From HK1 sp965202875 (GTDB lineage: Bacteria > Pseudomonadota > Gammaproteobacteria > HK1): a stretch of 64,000 bases of DNA. Below the pieces are notes generated by a model that was not told where the DNA came from, did not search any database, and saw only the letters and a list, made by a program, of their open reading frames with translations. Made by a program: the position numbers and the translations under genes. Positions 1 to 7,259 of this stretch are shown here, in pieces. The stretch lies in NCBI GenBank assembly GCA_965202875.1, contig OZ241870.1, positions 1,984,001 to 2,048,000 on the forward strand, written 5' to 3'. Position 1 is the stretch's first letter; each line of letters opens with the position of its first letter.

Positions 1-546
1 TACGTGTTGGCGGTGAAGGGGAACCAGAGGCAATTGAACAGGGAGGTTCGGAGGTATTTTGATGCGGCACGGGAGAGGGATTTCGAGTGTGAGGGGATTG
101 AGAACGACGAGACGGCGGAGGATGGTCACGGACGGGTAGAGTCCAGGAGCTATTATTTGTCCACCGACCTGGGTGCGTTGTCTTGTGTGAAGAAGTGGAA
201 TGGGTTGAGAGCGGTCGGGATGGTGGAGTCGGAGCGCTGGAATGATGGGCGTGTGAGTATTGAGCAACGGTACTACATTACGTCGCTGGAAGATGTGGAG
301 ACATTTGGGCGAGCGGTGCGTTCACACTGGGGAATCGAGAATGAGCTGCACTGGAGATTGGATGTGACGTTTCGGGAAGACGAGAGTCGGATTCGTCGGG
401 GTAATGCACCGCACAATATGGGAGTGATTCGGCATGTGGCGGTCAATCTTCTGAAGCGTGAGCCGACGAAGATCAGCGTCAGGAAGAAGCGTATCCGGGC
501 GGCATTGAACGATGGCTTCCGAGATAAGGTATTGATGGGACAGTGA
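1..546 (+). CDS. ISAs1-family transposase, C-terminal part (partial)
   Basis: The frame is open to the left edge, so this is the C-terminal 181 residues of a longer protein (family about 370 aa). It opens with YVLAVKGNQ and contains the motifs RYYITSL, RSHWGIENELHW and DVTFREDESRIR, which are the last part of the DDE nuclease core of ISAs1/H-repeat-associated transposases; the WGIEN..HW segment holds the catalytic glutamate. The stop lies about 20 bp inside the terminal inverted repeat, as in intact elements. The protein cuts and rejoins DNA to move the element. Whether the full element is intact cannot be judged here. GC is lower than in neighbouring genes, consistent with transfer. Confidence 0.85.
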   Translation, partial: YVLAVKGNQRQLNREVRRYFDAARERDFECEGIENDETAEDGHGRVESRSYYLSTDLGALSCVKKWNGLRAVGMVESERWNDGRVSIEQRYYITSLEDVETFGRAVRSHWGIENELHWRLDVTFREDESRIRRGNAPHNMGVIRHVAVNLLKREPTKISVRKKRIRAALNDGFRDKVLMGQ

Positions 547-566
547 TTTTATATGCGGTTGCCCTG
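1..566 (+). mobile_element. ISAs1-family insertion sequence, right-hand part
   Basis: The window opens inside an insertion sequence. The transposase reading frame is followed by a terminal sequence whose reverse complement begins CAGGGCAACCGCATAT, the CAGGGC-type end typical of ISAs1/H-repeat elements. The base after 566 continues directly as a decayed gene on the other strand, so 566 is the probable element boundary. The left end lies outside the window. A separate left-end fragment of the same family is at 36981-37213. Confidence 0.8.
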
Positions 567-742
567 GTCCATGACCTTCATCTTGGCGCGGACGACGCTC
601 AGGTTGCCGGCGCCGGCGACTGCAAGGTCAACCCCCCCTCTCCGCAGTCGCGAGGGTAAGCCCGTCGTCGACGCCCACCAAGGCGCCGTCGATGGCGCCG
701 TCGATGCTCATCACCTTGCGCAGTGTTCTGCGCGTTTGCCAT
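567..742 (-). pseudogene. Roadblock/LC7-like protein, remnant cut by the ISAs1 element
   Basis: Three short segments in different frames read like one protein: an ATG at 742 behind a GGAGGAAG ribosome site (MANAQNT), then KVMSIDGAIDGALVGVDDG, then DLAVAGAGNLSVVRAKMKV. This matches the usual order of small roadblock/LC7-type proteins, which carry a start like SIDGAIGAALVD and a later AAAGNTEVVRAKM segment. At least two single-base frameshifts are needed, one in a run of seven G. The sequence stops exactly at the insertion sequence boundary. The identification rests on motif memory without a search. The 743-1066 stretch upstream has no gene I recognise. Confidence 0.5.
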
Positions 743-1066
743 CTGAACTTCCTCCAGAACCTTGCGGCTATCGGAAATAATCGAGGCGTTCTTGCGAGCC
801 TCTCCGATTGACTTGACATGATTTTCCGCCGAGCGGAATCATCCGTCCATTCAGTCACCCGGAAATCGCACAGCCAGTCAAGTATGACGGCTCTTACACC
901 ATCCGCTTCGCGTTGCACGAGGGAAACCAACAGAGGGAAACCAATCCATCGACTACCCGGTTGACGGCCGTGGCGCCGCCCGCGCAAGGGGTCGTTCCCG
1001 AGATCCGGCGCCGTATGCGCCGTACGGCACACGTGCCGGCCCGACGGCACGCCCTCGCCTGCACCT

Positions 1067-2881
1067 TCAGTGCATGAACTCCTCCTCGCTCCGATGGCAT
1101 TCGATGGCATGCCGATCGGCGAGGCGCCGGATGGGTGGGGTCTCCCGGTCGCAGGTGCCCTCGACCGCCAGCGGGCAGCGGTCGTAGAAGGGGCAGCCGA
1201 CCTCGGTCAGCCGGACCACGCGGTCGATGCCCGCCTTGGCCTCCTGGGTCTGCATGGCCTGTTCCAGCCAGCCGATGCGCAGCTCCGGGACCGAAGAGAT
1301 CAGCAGCCGGGTATACGGGTGGTAGGGGGGCGAGAGCACCCGATCCGTCGGCCCCTGCTCGACCACCCGGCCCGCGTAGAGCACCACGATCTCGTCGGCG
1401 AAGGAGGCGATGGTGGAGAGGTCGTGGCTGATGAACACGAAGGACACGCCGGTCTGCCGGCGCAGGCGCTTGAGCAATTCGATCACGTTGGCGCCGACGA
1501 TGGTGTCCAGGGCCGAGATGACCTCGTCGCAGAGCAGCACCTCGGGTGAGGCCGCGAGCGCGCGGGCCAGGTTGACGCGCTGCTTCTGCCCGCCGGAGAG
1601 CTCCTCCGGATAGCGCCCGGCGAACTCCTGGGGCAGCTCGACCATGTGGAGCAGCTCGCCGATGCGCTTTCGCTTCGCCTCGCCCTTCAACCCCAGGTAG
1701 AACTCCAGCGGGCGGCCGAGGATGTGGTCGATCCGCTGGCGCGGGTTGAGCGCGGTGTCCGCCATCTGGAAGACGAACTGCACCTTTTGAAGCTCGCTCC
1801 GGTCGCGCTGGCGGAGGCTGGGCGGCAGGGCGTCCCCGTCCAGCAGGACCTCTCCTTCGCTCGCGGGCAGGAGGCCGGACATGACCCGCGCGAGGGTGGA
1901 CTTGCCGCAGCCGGACTCGCCGATCACCCCCACCGTATGGCCCCGCTGGACGGCGACGTTCACGTCGCGGAGCACCTTCAGCGCCGGGGCGCCGTTCCTG
2001 CGCTTTCCGTAGCCCGCGGTGACGTCCCTCACCTCCAGGGCGGGGGCGTCGCGCCGGTGCGCGTCCGACGATTCGTCGCCCTGCCCGGCCGCCGGCGGCG
2101 GACGCACCGCGGCCATCAGCCGGCGCGTGTAGTCGTGGGTCGGACGGTTGATGACCTGGTCGGCGGTCCCGTGCTCCTGGACGTCCCCCGCGTACAGCAC
2201 GACGATGTGGTCCGCGATCTGCGCGACCACGGAGAGGTCGTGGGTGACGTAGATCGCGGCCGACCCCTCCTGCCGGATCACCGACTTGAACGCCTTGAGG
2301 ACCTCGATCTGGGTGGTGACGTCCAGGGCGGTGGTCGGCTCGTCCAGGATCAGCAGGTCCGGCTTGCCGCACAGCGCCATCGCCGCCATCAGCCTCTGGA
2401 GCTGTCCTCCCGAGACCTGGTGCGGATAACGTTTGCCCAGGCGGTCCGGGTCCGGCAGCTCCAGGGCCCGGTAGAGCTCCTCGGCCCGGTGGTCGGCGTT
2501 CTCCCGGCTTAGCTGCCCGTGGAGGACGGGGGATTCCGTCACCTGCTCCCCGATGGTCAGGGCGGGGTTGAAGGTGGCGGCGGCGCTCTGCGCCAGGTAG
2601 GCGACGCGCTGGCCGCGCAGCGCCCGCTGCTCCTCCCGCGGCATGGAGATGACGTCGCGTCCGTCCAGCCGCACCTCGCCGCCGGTGAACTCCAGGCCCG
2701 GCTTGGCGTACCCCAGCGCGGACAGGGCGATGGTGGTCTTGCCCGAGCCCGACTCGCCGATCAGCGCCACCACCTCCCCGCGCTTCACGCTGAAGCTCAC
2801 GCCCTTGACGATGGGGGTCAGGCCGCCGTCGTCCCGGCGCGCGTCGATCGTCAGCCGGTCCACTTCGAGGAGCGCGGTCAT
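1067..2881 (-). CDS. Dpp/Opp/Nik-type ABC transporter, fused double ATP-binding protein
   Basis: This 604-residue protein has two complete ABC ATPase domains in one chain, equivalent to DppD plus DppF. The first has Walker A GESGSGKT near residue 42, signature VSGGQLQR and Walker B LLILDEPTTALD. The second has GESGCGKST near residue 320, signature LSGGQKQR and LLCDEVISALD. A C-terminal cysteine-rich segment (CPFYDRCPLAVEGTC) is the oligopeptide/nickel-type extension. It powers import through the two permeases encoded just upstream. The ATG at 2881 overlaps the stop of the preceding small ORF (ATGA), so translation is probably coupled. The family includes peptide, nickel and opine importers, so the substrate is not certain. 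Confidence 0.93.
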   Translation of the reverse strand: MTALLEVDRLTIDARRDDGGLTPIVKGVSFSVKRGEVVALIGESGSGKTTIALSALGYAKPGLEFTGGEVRLDGRDVISMPREEQRALRGQRVAYLAQSAAATFNPALTIGEQVTESPVLHGQLSRENADHRAEELYRALELPDPDRLGKRYPHQVSGGQLQRLMAAMALCGKPDLLILDEPTTALDVTTQIEVLKAFKSVIRQEGSAAIYVTHDLSVVAQIADHIVVLYAGDVQEHGTADQVINRPTHDYTRRLMAAVRPPPAAGQGDESSDAHRRDAPALEVRDVTAGYGKRRNGAPALKVLRDVNVAVQRGHTVGVIGESGCGKSTLARVMSGLLPASEGEVLLDGDALPPSLRQRDRSELQKVQFVFQMADTALNPRQRIDHILGRPLEFYLGLKGEAKRKRIGELLHMVELPQEFAGRYPEELSGGQKQRVNLARALAASPEVLLCDEVISALDTIVGANVIELLKRLRRQTGVSFVFISHDLSTIASFADEIVVLYAGRVVEQGPTDRVLSPPYHPYTRLLISSVPELRIGWLEQAMQTQEAKAGIDRVVRLTEVGCPFYDRCPLAVEGTCDRETPPIRRLADRHAIECHRSEEEFMH

Positions 2882-3102
2882 CGGATCACCCTCCCGGCCG
2901 GCTTGCCGCCGGCATGGGCGGGGACATCGTCGACGATCAGGTTGACGGCGCTCGTCGCCAGCGTGGCGACCGCCGGCGCTCTCGGCGCGACGAGGAGGAC
3001 GGGGGCGGAGGTGTCGTCGGCAGTCACGTCGATGGCGAGCATCGGTCCGGAGATCGCCAACGTTGGCGCCCGCGGCGCGGCAACGGGAGCGGGAGCGGCC
3101 AT
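2878..3102 (-). CDS. Small ORF carrying a duplicated permease C-terminus
   Basis: A 74-codon frame starts at an ATG overlapping the stop of the DppC-like permease (TGATG) and ends overlapping the ATPase start. Its last 24 residues (NLIVDDVPAHAGGKPAGRVI) nearly repeat the permease C-terminus (NLIVDDVSAHAGGKLARRMI), and the DNA is a near direct repeat of about 75 bp. The rest is Ala/Pro/Val-rich and unlike any family I know. It looks like the residue of a tandem duplication of the permease 3' end. Whether it is translated into a useful product is unknown. Confidence 0.4.
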   Translation of the reverse strand: MAAPAPVAAPRAPTLAISGPMLAIDVTADDTSAPVLLVAPRAPAVATLATSAVNLIVDDVPAHAGGKPAGRVIR

Positions 3103-4037
3103 CAGATCATCCTCCTGGCCAGCTTGCCGCCGGCGTGGGCGGAGACGTCGTCGACGATCAGGTTGATGGCGATGGTCAGGGTGGCGATCGCCATCGCCGG
3201 CACCAGCGGCGCGATGGAGCCGTAGGGCAGCCCCGACAGGTTCTCCCGGACCATGCTGCCCCAGTCCGACTGCGGCGGCTGCACCCCGAGCCCGAGAAAG
3301 CTCAGGCTGGAGATGAACAGGATCACGTAGACGAAGCGCAGGCCGAAGTCGGTGGCCATCGGCATGGCCACGTTGGGGAGGATCTCGCGGGTGATGATCC
3401 ACCACAGGCCCTCGCCCCGCACCCGGGCGGCCTCGACGAAGTCGCTGACCATCACGTCCAGCCCCAGGGCGCGGGCGATGCGGAACACGCTGGTCGCGTA
3501 GATCAGCCCGGTGAGCAGGATCAGGAGGGGGATGGTGCTGCCGACGGCGGCGATCACCACCAGCGCCAGCATGATGGTGGGCATCGACAGGAAGGCGTCG
3601 TTGACGCGGCTCAACGCCGAATCCAGGACGACGCCCCCGACCGCCGCCGCGATGCCCAGGGTGATCCCCACGAGGTAGGCCAGCAGGGTCGAGGCCAAGG
3701 CGATGCCGATGGTGGTGCGCGCCCCGAACAGGGTGCGCGAGAGCGTATCCCGCCCGAGGTAGTCGCTGCCCAGCCAGACCACCCGGCTCGGGGGCTGGAA
3801 ATCCGTCGCCGGGTAGAGCTCGTCGCTGCCCGGCTCGATGAAGAGCGCTTCGTCGAGGATGTCCGCCTCGTGGTAGGGGGAGACGGCCGGGCCGATGGCC
3901 ACGATGGCCGCCCAGAACACGACCACCGCCACCCCGAGCTTCCCGCTCCAGGTGAGCTGCAAGCGGCGCCGGGGCGGGGCGTCGGGCAGCTCCTCGAACT
4001 GCGGCGCCGGGCCGGTGCTTCCGGTCGTGCCGGTCAT
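3102..4037 (-). CDS. Dpp/Opp/Nik-type ABC transporter permease (DppC-like)
   Basis: This 311-residue inner-membrane protein has the DppC layout: a soluble N-terminus, a first membrane helix near residues 31-51 (LGVAVVVFWAAIVAIGP), the GSDYLGRDTLSRTLFGARTT motif near residue 110 typical of DppC/OppC/NikC proteins, and several helices ahead of the EAARVRGEGLWWIITREILPN coupling loop (EAA motif) that docks on the ATPase. It forms half of the channel with the DppB-like protein encoded upstream. The ATG at 4037 gives a normal family length. The terminal 24 codons are repeated downstream at 2878-2955. Confidence 0.93.
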   Translation of the reverse strand: MTGTTGSTGPAPQFEELPDAPPRRRLQLTWSGKLGVAVVVFWAAIVAIGPAVSPYHEADILDEALFIEPGSDELYPATDFQPPSRVVWLGSDYLGRDTLSRTLFGARTTIGIALASTLLAYLVGITLGIAAAVGGVVLDSALSRVNDAFLSMPTIMLALVVIAAVGSTIPLLILLTGLIYATSVFRIARALGLDVMVSDFVEAARVRGEGLWWIITREILPNVAMPMATDFGLRFVYVILFISSLSFLGLGVQPPQSDWGSMVRENLSGLPYGSIAPLVPAMAIATLTIAINLIVDDVSAHAGGKLARRMI

Positions 4038-4121
4038 TGTGGGTCATCCCTGTTACGGAGCCCCCGACCCGACGGAGCCGGAATCAAGCGCCTGTTTGTC
4101 GAAGACTTCATGGGCAAGTGG

Positions 4122-5093
4122 CTATTTCGGATGCCGCAGCCTGGGGTTCGACAGGATCGAGGCCATGTCCGCGATGAAGATCAGGACGATGTAGGTCGCG
4201 CAGAAGATCATGGCGCAGGCCTGCACCAGCGGCAGGTCGCGGGTCTGTACGGCGTCGATCATCAGCTTGGCGAGACCGGGGTAGGCGAAGATCGTCTCGA
4301 CGATGACCACGCCGCTCACCAGGTACGCCAGGTTCAGGGCGACCACGTTGACGATCGGCCCGATCGCGTTGAACAGGGCATGGCGCAGGATGATCCGCTG
4401 CCGCGGCACGCCCTTGAGGATCGCCATCTCGATGTAGGGCGAGCTCATGACGTTGAGCACCGTGGCCCGGGTCATCCGCATGATCTGCGACGACGCCACG
4501 ATGACCAGGGTCAGGGCCGGCATGGCCAGCGCCTTGACGAGCTGCCAGCCGGTCTCGTTCCCGCTCAGGTAAGCGGTGGCGGGCAGCCAGCCCAGGTACA
4601 CCGCCACCACCAGCACCAGGAAGGTGGCGACCAGGAATTCGGGCACCGAGATCAGGCCCAGCGTGGTGAAGGTGACGATCCGGTCCAGCCGGGTGCCGGG
4701 ATACATCGCGGCGAGCAGCCCCAGGGTCATCGACAGCGGCACCGCGATCAGCGCCACCGCTCCGGCCAGCCGGATGGTGTTCTCCACGCGCGGCGCGAGC
4801 ATCTCGGAGATGGGGGTGCCGATGGTGCCGAAGCCGCTGCCGGCCTTGGAGATGCCGAGATCCCCGGTCATCAGGTTTCCCAGCCAGAGGAAGTAGCGCA
4901 CGTAGGCGGGCTCGTCCAGGCCGAGCTTGGCGCGCAGGGCGGCCAGGGACTCGGGGGTCGCCATCTGGCCCAGGATGATGTTGGCGACGTCGCCCGGCAG
5001 GACGCTGGTGGCGATGAAGATCAGGATCGACACCACCAGCAGGGTGGCGATGCCGACGGCGGTCCGGCGCAGCATGGCGTGCAGCAGCATCAT
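4122..5093 (-). CDS. Dpp/Opp/Nik-type ABC transporter permease (DppB-like)
   Basis: This 323-residue membrane protein has the DppB/OppB/NikB hallmarks: an N-terminal helix (GIATLLVVSILIFIATSVLPGD), a first periplasmic loop with LRAKLGLDEPAYVRYFLWL, and the EAA-type cytoplasmic loop (EMAILKGVPRQRIILRHALFN) in the second half. It pairs with the DppC-like permease. Order on the minus strand is binding protein, DppB, DppC, ATPase, as expected for one operon. An 85-bp gap separates it from the DppC start. Two adjacent ATG codons lie at the start and the first was taken. Confidence 0.93.
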   Translation of the reverse strand: MMLLHAMLRRTAVGIATLLVVSILIFIATSVLPGDVANIILGQMATPESLAALRAKLGLDEPAYVRYFLWLGNLMTGDLGISKAGSGFGTIGTPISEMLAPRVENTIRLAGAVALIAVPLSMTLGLLAAMYPGTRLDRIVTFTTLGLISVPEFLVATFLVLVVAVYLGWLPATAYLSGNETGWQLVKALAMPALTLVIVASSQIMRMTRATVLNVMSSPYIEMAILKGVPRQRIILRHALFNAIGPIVNVVALNLAYLVSGVVIVETIFAYPGLAKLMIDAVQTRDLPLVQACAMIFCATYIVLIFIADMASILSNPRLRHPK

Positions 5094-5207
5094 GGGCGGA
5101 TCGGTTCTGGCCGTTGCTCCGGGATCCAGGTGCGGACAGCCGGGCCGCTACGGGCCGTCACCCGAAGGTGGGCGGCCCGCCGCCGCGGCCCCTGAAGTGG
5201 AGGAGAA

Positions 5208-5239
5208 GAGGCCCGCGGGGCCGATCCCGCGCGGGCCTC
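5208..5239 (-). terminator. Strong stem-loop between binding-protein gene and permease genes
   Basis: A perfect 10-bp stem, GAGGCCCGCG (5208-5217) with CGCGGGCCTC (5230-5239), encloses a loop that can extend the stem by a further GGG/CCC. It sits 26 bp past the binding-protein stop. No U tract follows. Hairpins here are common in importer operons, where they protect or partly terminate the mRNA so the binding protein is made in excess over the membrane parts. Confidence 0.55.
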
Positions 5240-5264
5240 CTCCGTATCGGACGGCGGTTGGGAC

Positions 5265-6845
5265 TCAGGCTTCCCGCCAGGCGAACTCGACCCACTCGTA
5301 GGCGCCCAGCGAGCCCAGCGGGACGTTGGGGATCCCCTGGATCTTGTCGCTGGCCCCGTCGAGGATGTTCGTGTGGGCCGGGATCACCATGCCGCTCCCC
5401 TCGTGCACCAGCATCTGCATCTCGCACAGCATCTCGTGGCGCTTGGCGGCATCGGTCTCGGCAAGCTGGAGCTTGAGCAGCTCCCCGAAGCGCTCGTTGT
5501 TCCAGAAGGTGTCGTTCCATGCGGCCCCCGGTGCGAACTGGATGGCCAGCATCGCGTTCGCGGTGGGACGCATGTTCCACGTCACGACGTTCAGCGGCTC
5601 CTTCATCCACACCGCGCCCCAGTACCCGTCCGTCGGCACCTTCTTGATCCTGAGGTCGAAGCCGATCTTCTTCAGGTTGGCCTGCATCAGGAGGCAGGTC
5701 TCCTCGATGCCGCCGATCACCGGCGCCACGAAGAGCTCCGCGGAGGTGTGGCCGGACTTGCCGAGGTGGAACTTGGCCTTGTCCGGGTCGTACTCGCGCT
5801 GCGGCAGCTCGTGGCAGTGGTCCGCGCCGTAGGCGACCGAGATCGGGTGGTCGTTGCCCACCGTGCCATGCCCCTTGAGGATGGAACGTACGATGCGCTC
5901 GCGGTCCTGGATGTACTGCATCCCCTTCACGAAATCGTCGCTGCTGCCCGGCTCCGCGTTCTTGAGGCAGCAGACGCCGCCGTAGAGGCCCGACGGCGTC
6001 GAGATGATGCGGACGCCTTCGGTCTGCTCGATCAGGCGGATGCCTTTCGTATCGACCTGGTTGATGAGATCCACGTCACCGGCGATGAGCGCGTTGACCC
6101 GCGCCTGGGGGTCGGTGATGCCGGTGAGCTCCAGGGCGTCGAAGTTGGCGCCGTCCCGCCAGTAGTTCGGGTTGCGCACGTGGGTGGAGCGCACGCCGGG
6201 CTCGAACGATTCGAGCAGGAAGGGGCCGGTGCCGTTGCCCTTCCTGAAGTCCTCGGTGCCCATCTTGACGATCTTGGCCTGCTTCTCGCCGAGCTTGACC
6301 GGGAGGTCCGAATCCGGGGAGCTCAGGACCGCCTTCACGGTATGGCCGTCGACCTTCGTCCACTCCTTCACCGTGCCGAAGAACGCCTTGATCACGGAGG
6401 TGGAATCCTCGCCGAGATGGCGGTTCATGCTCCAGACCACGTCGTCCGCGGTCAGGGGGGAGCCGTCGTGGAACTCCACGCCCTTGCGGATCTTGAAGGT
6501 GAACTCGGTGGCGTTGCTGTTGGTCGACCATTCCTCCGCCAGCTCGGGATGCAGGGTCATGTTGTCGAGGATCTGGATCAGGCCGTTGTAGGTGGCCCGC
6601 CCGCGGGTGTAGTCGATGCCCGAGGTGAAGACGATCGGGTCCATCTGGTCGTCCGGCCCGTGCAGGTTGTTCGCGTACTTCGCCAGCCCGCCCTTCTTCG
6701 GGGTCGCGGCCAGGGCGCCGGCCGAGGTCAGGAGACCTCCGGCGGCGGTGGCGGAGAGGCCCAGGGCGCCCATCGCCGCGAGGAACTCCCGGCGGTTCAC
6801 CCGCCCGTCCCGGTACATCTGCTGGAATTTCCTGACGTCTTTCAT
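5265..6845 (-). CDS. ABC transporter substrate-binding protein, SBP_bac_5 family, Tat-type signal
   Basis: This 526-residue periplasmic protein begins with a twin-arginine signal (NRREFLAAMGALGLSATAAG) ending near ALAATP, followed by the family-5 extracellular binding fold (ELAEEWSTNSNATEFTFKIR, then KGVEFHDGSPLTADDVVWSM). This class binds peptides, nickel chelates, opines or similar ligands and delivers them to the DppBC-like permeases. The ATG at 6845 was chosen because AGGAGGA lies 6 bases before it; a longer frame to 6917 has no such site. A Tat signal suggests the protein folds before export, sometimes with a cofactor or metal. The adjacent lar genes make nickel a tempting ligand, but nothing in the sequence proves it. 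Confidence 0.92.
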   Translation of the reverse strand: MKDVRKFQQMYRDGRVNRREFLAAMGALGLSATAAGGLLTSAGALAATPKKGGLAKYANNLHGPDDQMDPIVFTSGIDYTRGRATYNGLIQILDNMTLHPELAEEWSTNSNATEFTFKIRKGVEFHDGSPLTADDVVWSMNRHLGEDSTSVIKAFFGTVKEWTKVDGHTVKAVLSSPDSDLPVKLGEKQAKIVKMGTEDFRKGNGTGPFLLESFEPGVRSTHVRNPNYWRDGANFDALELTGITDPQARVNALIAGDVDLINQVDTKGIRLIEQTEGVRIISTPSGLYGGVCCLKNAEPGSSDDFVKGMQYIQDRERIVRSILKGHGTVGNDHPISVAYGADHCHELPQREYDPDKAKFHLGKSGHTSAELFVAPVIGGIEETCLLMQANLKKIGFDLRIKKVPTDGYWGAVWMKEPLNVVTWNMRPTANAMLAIQFAPGAAWNDTFWNNERFGELLKLQLAETDAAKRHEMLCEMQMLVHEGSGMVIPAHTNILDGASDKIQGIPNVPLGSLGAYEWVEFAWREA

Positions 6846-7259
6846 GTCGTGTCCTCCTGGAGGCTTGGTGTTGTGCCATCGCATGACGGGATTTGTGCGT
6901 TTTGCGAGCCATCGCACCGTGTCGGCGCCGGGCTTGCCCGACCGGGCACCCCGCCGGGAGACGTGGCGGCGATGCGTGCCGTCGCGAGCATCGCCGGCCC
7001 CGGTGTTCCCCGCTTCCCCCGGCCCTTGCCGTGCTTTCCGGCGCCGCGCTCTTACGGCCCTTGCCTACGCCTTTGCGGCACGCTGCCGTGCTTGCCCGGC
7101 AAGCGGCGGCGGCGACGGTGAAGCCACACTAAACACACGGTAAAGCCATGCTAAACATATCCGGAGATCAGGGTCAATCGCCGGTGCGGCAGGATTCGTG
7201 TGCCGGCCGAGTGTCCCCGCAGAGTGCTCGACCTCTCCGCTCGGCTTAGAATAGCGGTC
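6846..7259. other. Divergent intergenic region between transporter and lar operons
   Basis: No gene is visible in these 414 bases. The half near the transporter is GC-rich and featureless. The half near larC holds a two-copy 21-bp direct repeat (7116-7158) and AT-richer sequence, and is where promoters for one or both operons would be expected. I did not find a convincing sigma-70 promoter. Confidence 0.6.
7116..7158. promoter_or_regulatory. Two 21-bp direct repeats, 22-bp period, upstream of larC
   Basis: The units cggtgaagccacactaaac.. (7116-7136) and cggtaaagccatgctaaac.. (7138-7158) match at 17 of 21 positions and start 22 bases apart, about two helical turns, so both faces align. They lie about 100-145 bp before the larC ATG and about 270-310 bp before the transporter start. 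This is the arrangement of a binding site for a dimeric regulator; which regulator is unknown. Confidence 0.4.

Noticed and set aside
894..2372. 492-codon minus-strand frame over the ATPase gene
   Set aside because: Off-frame shadow of the double ATPase; no Walker motifs.
4060..4100. Similarity of ccgacggagccggaatcaagcgcc to 47363-47395
   Set aside because: About 25 bases with gaps; too short to call a repeat family without a genome-wide search.
3063..5195. 710-codon plus-strand ORF opposite the permease genes
   Set aside because: It is antisense to two clear membrane-protein genes, has a His/Asp/Gln/Gly/Arg-rich composition typical of GC-rich shadow frames and shows no domain.
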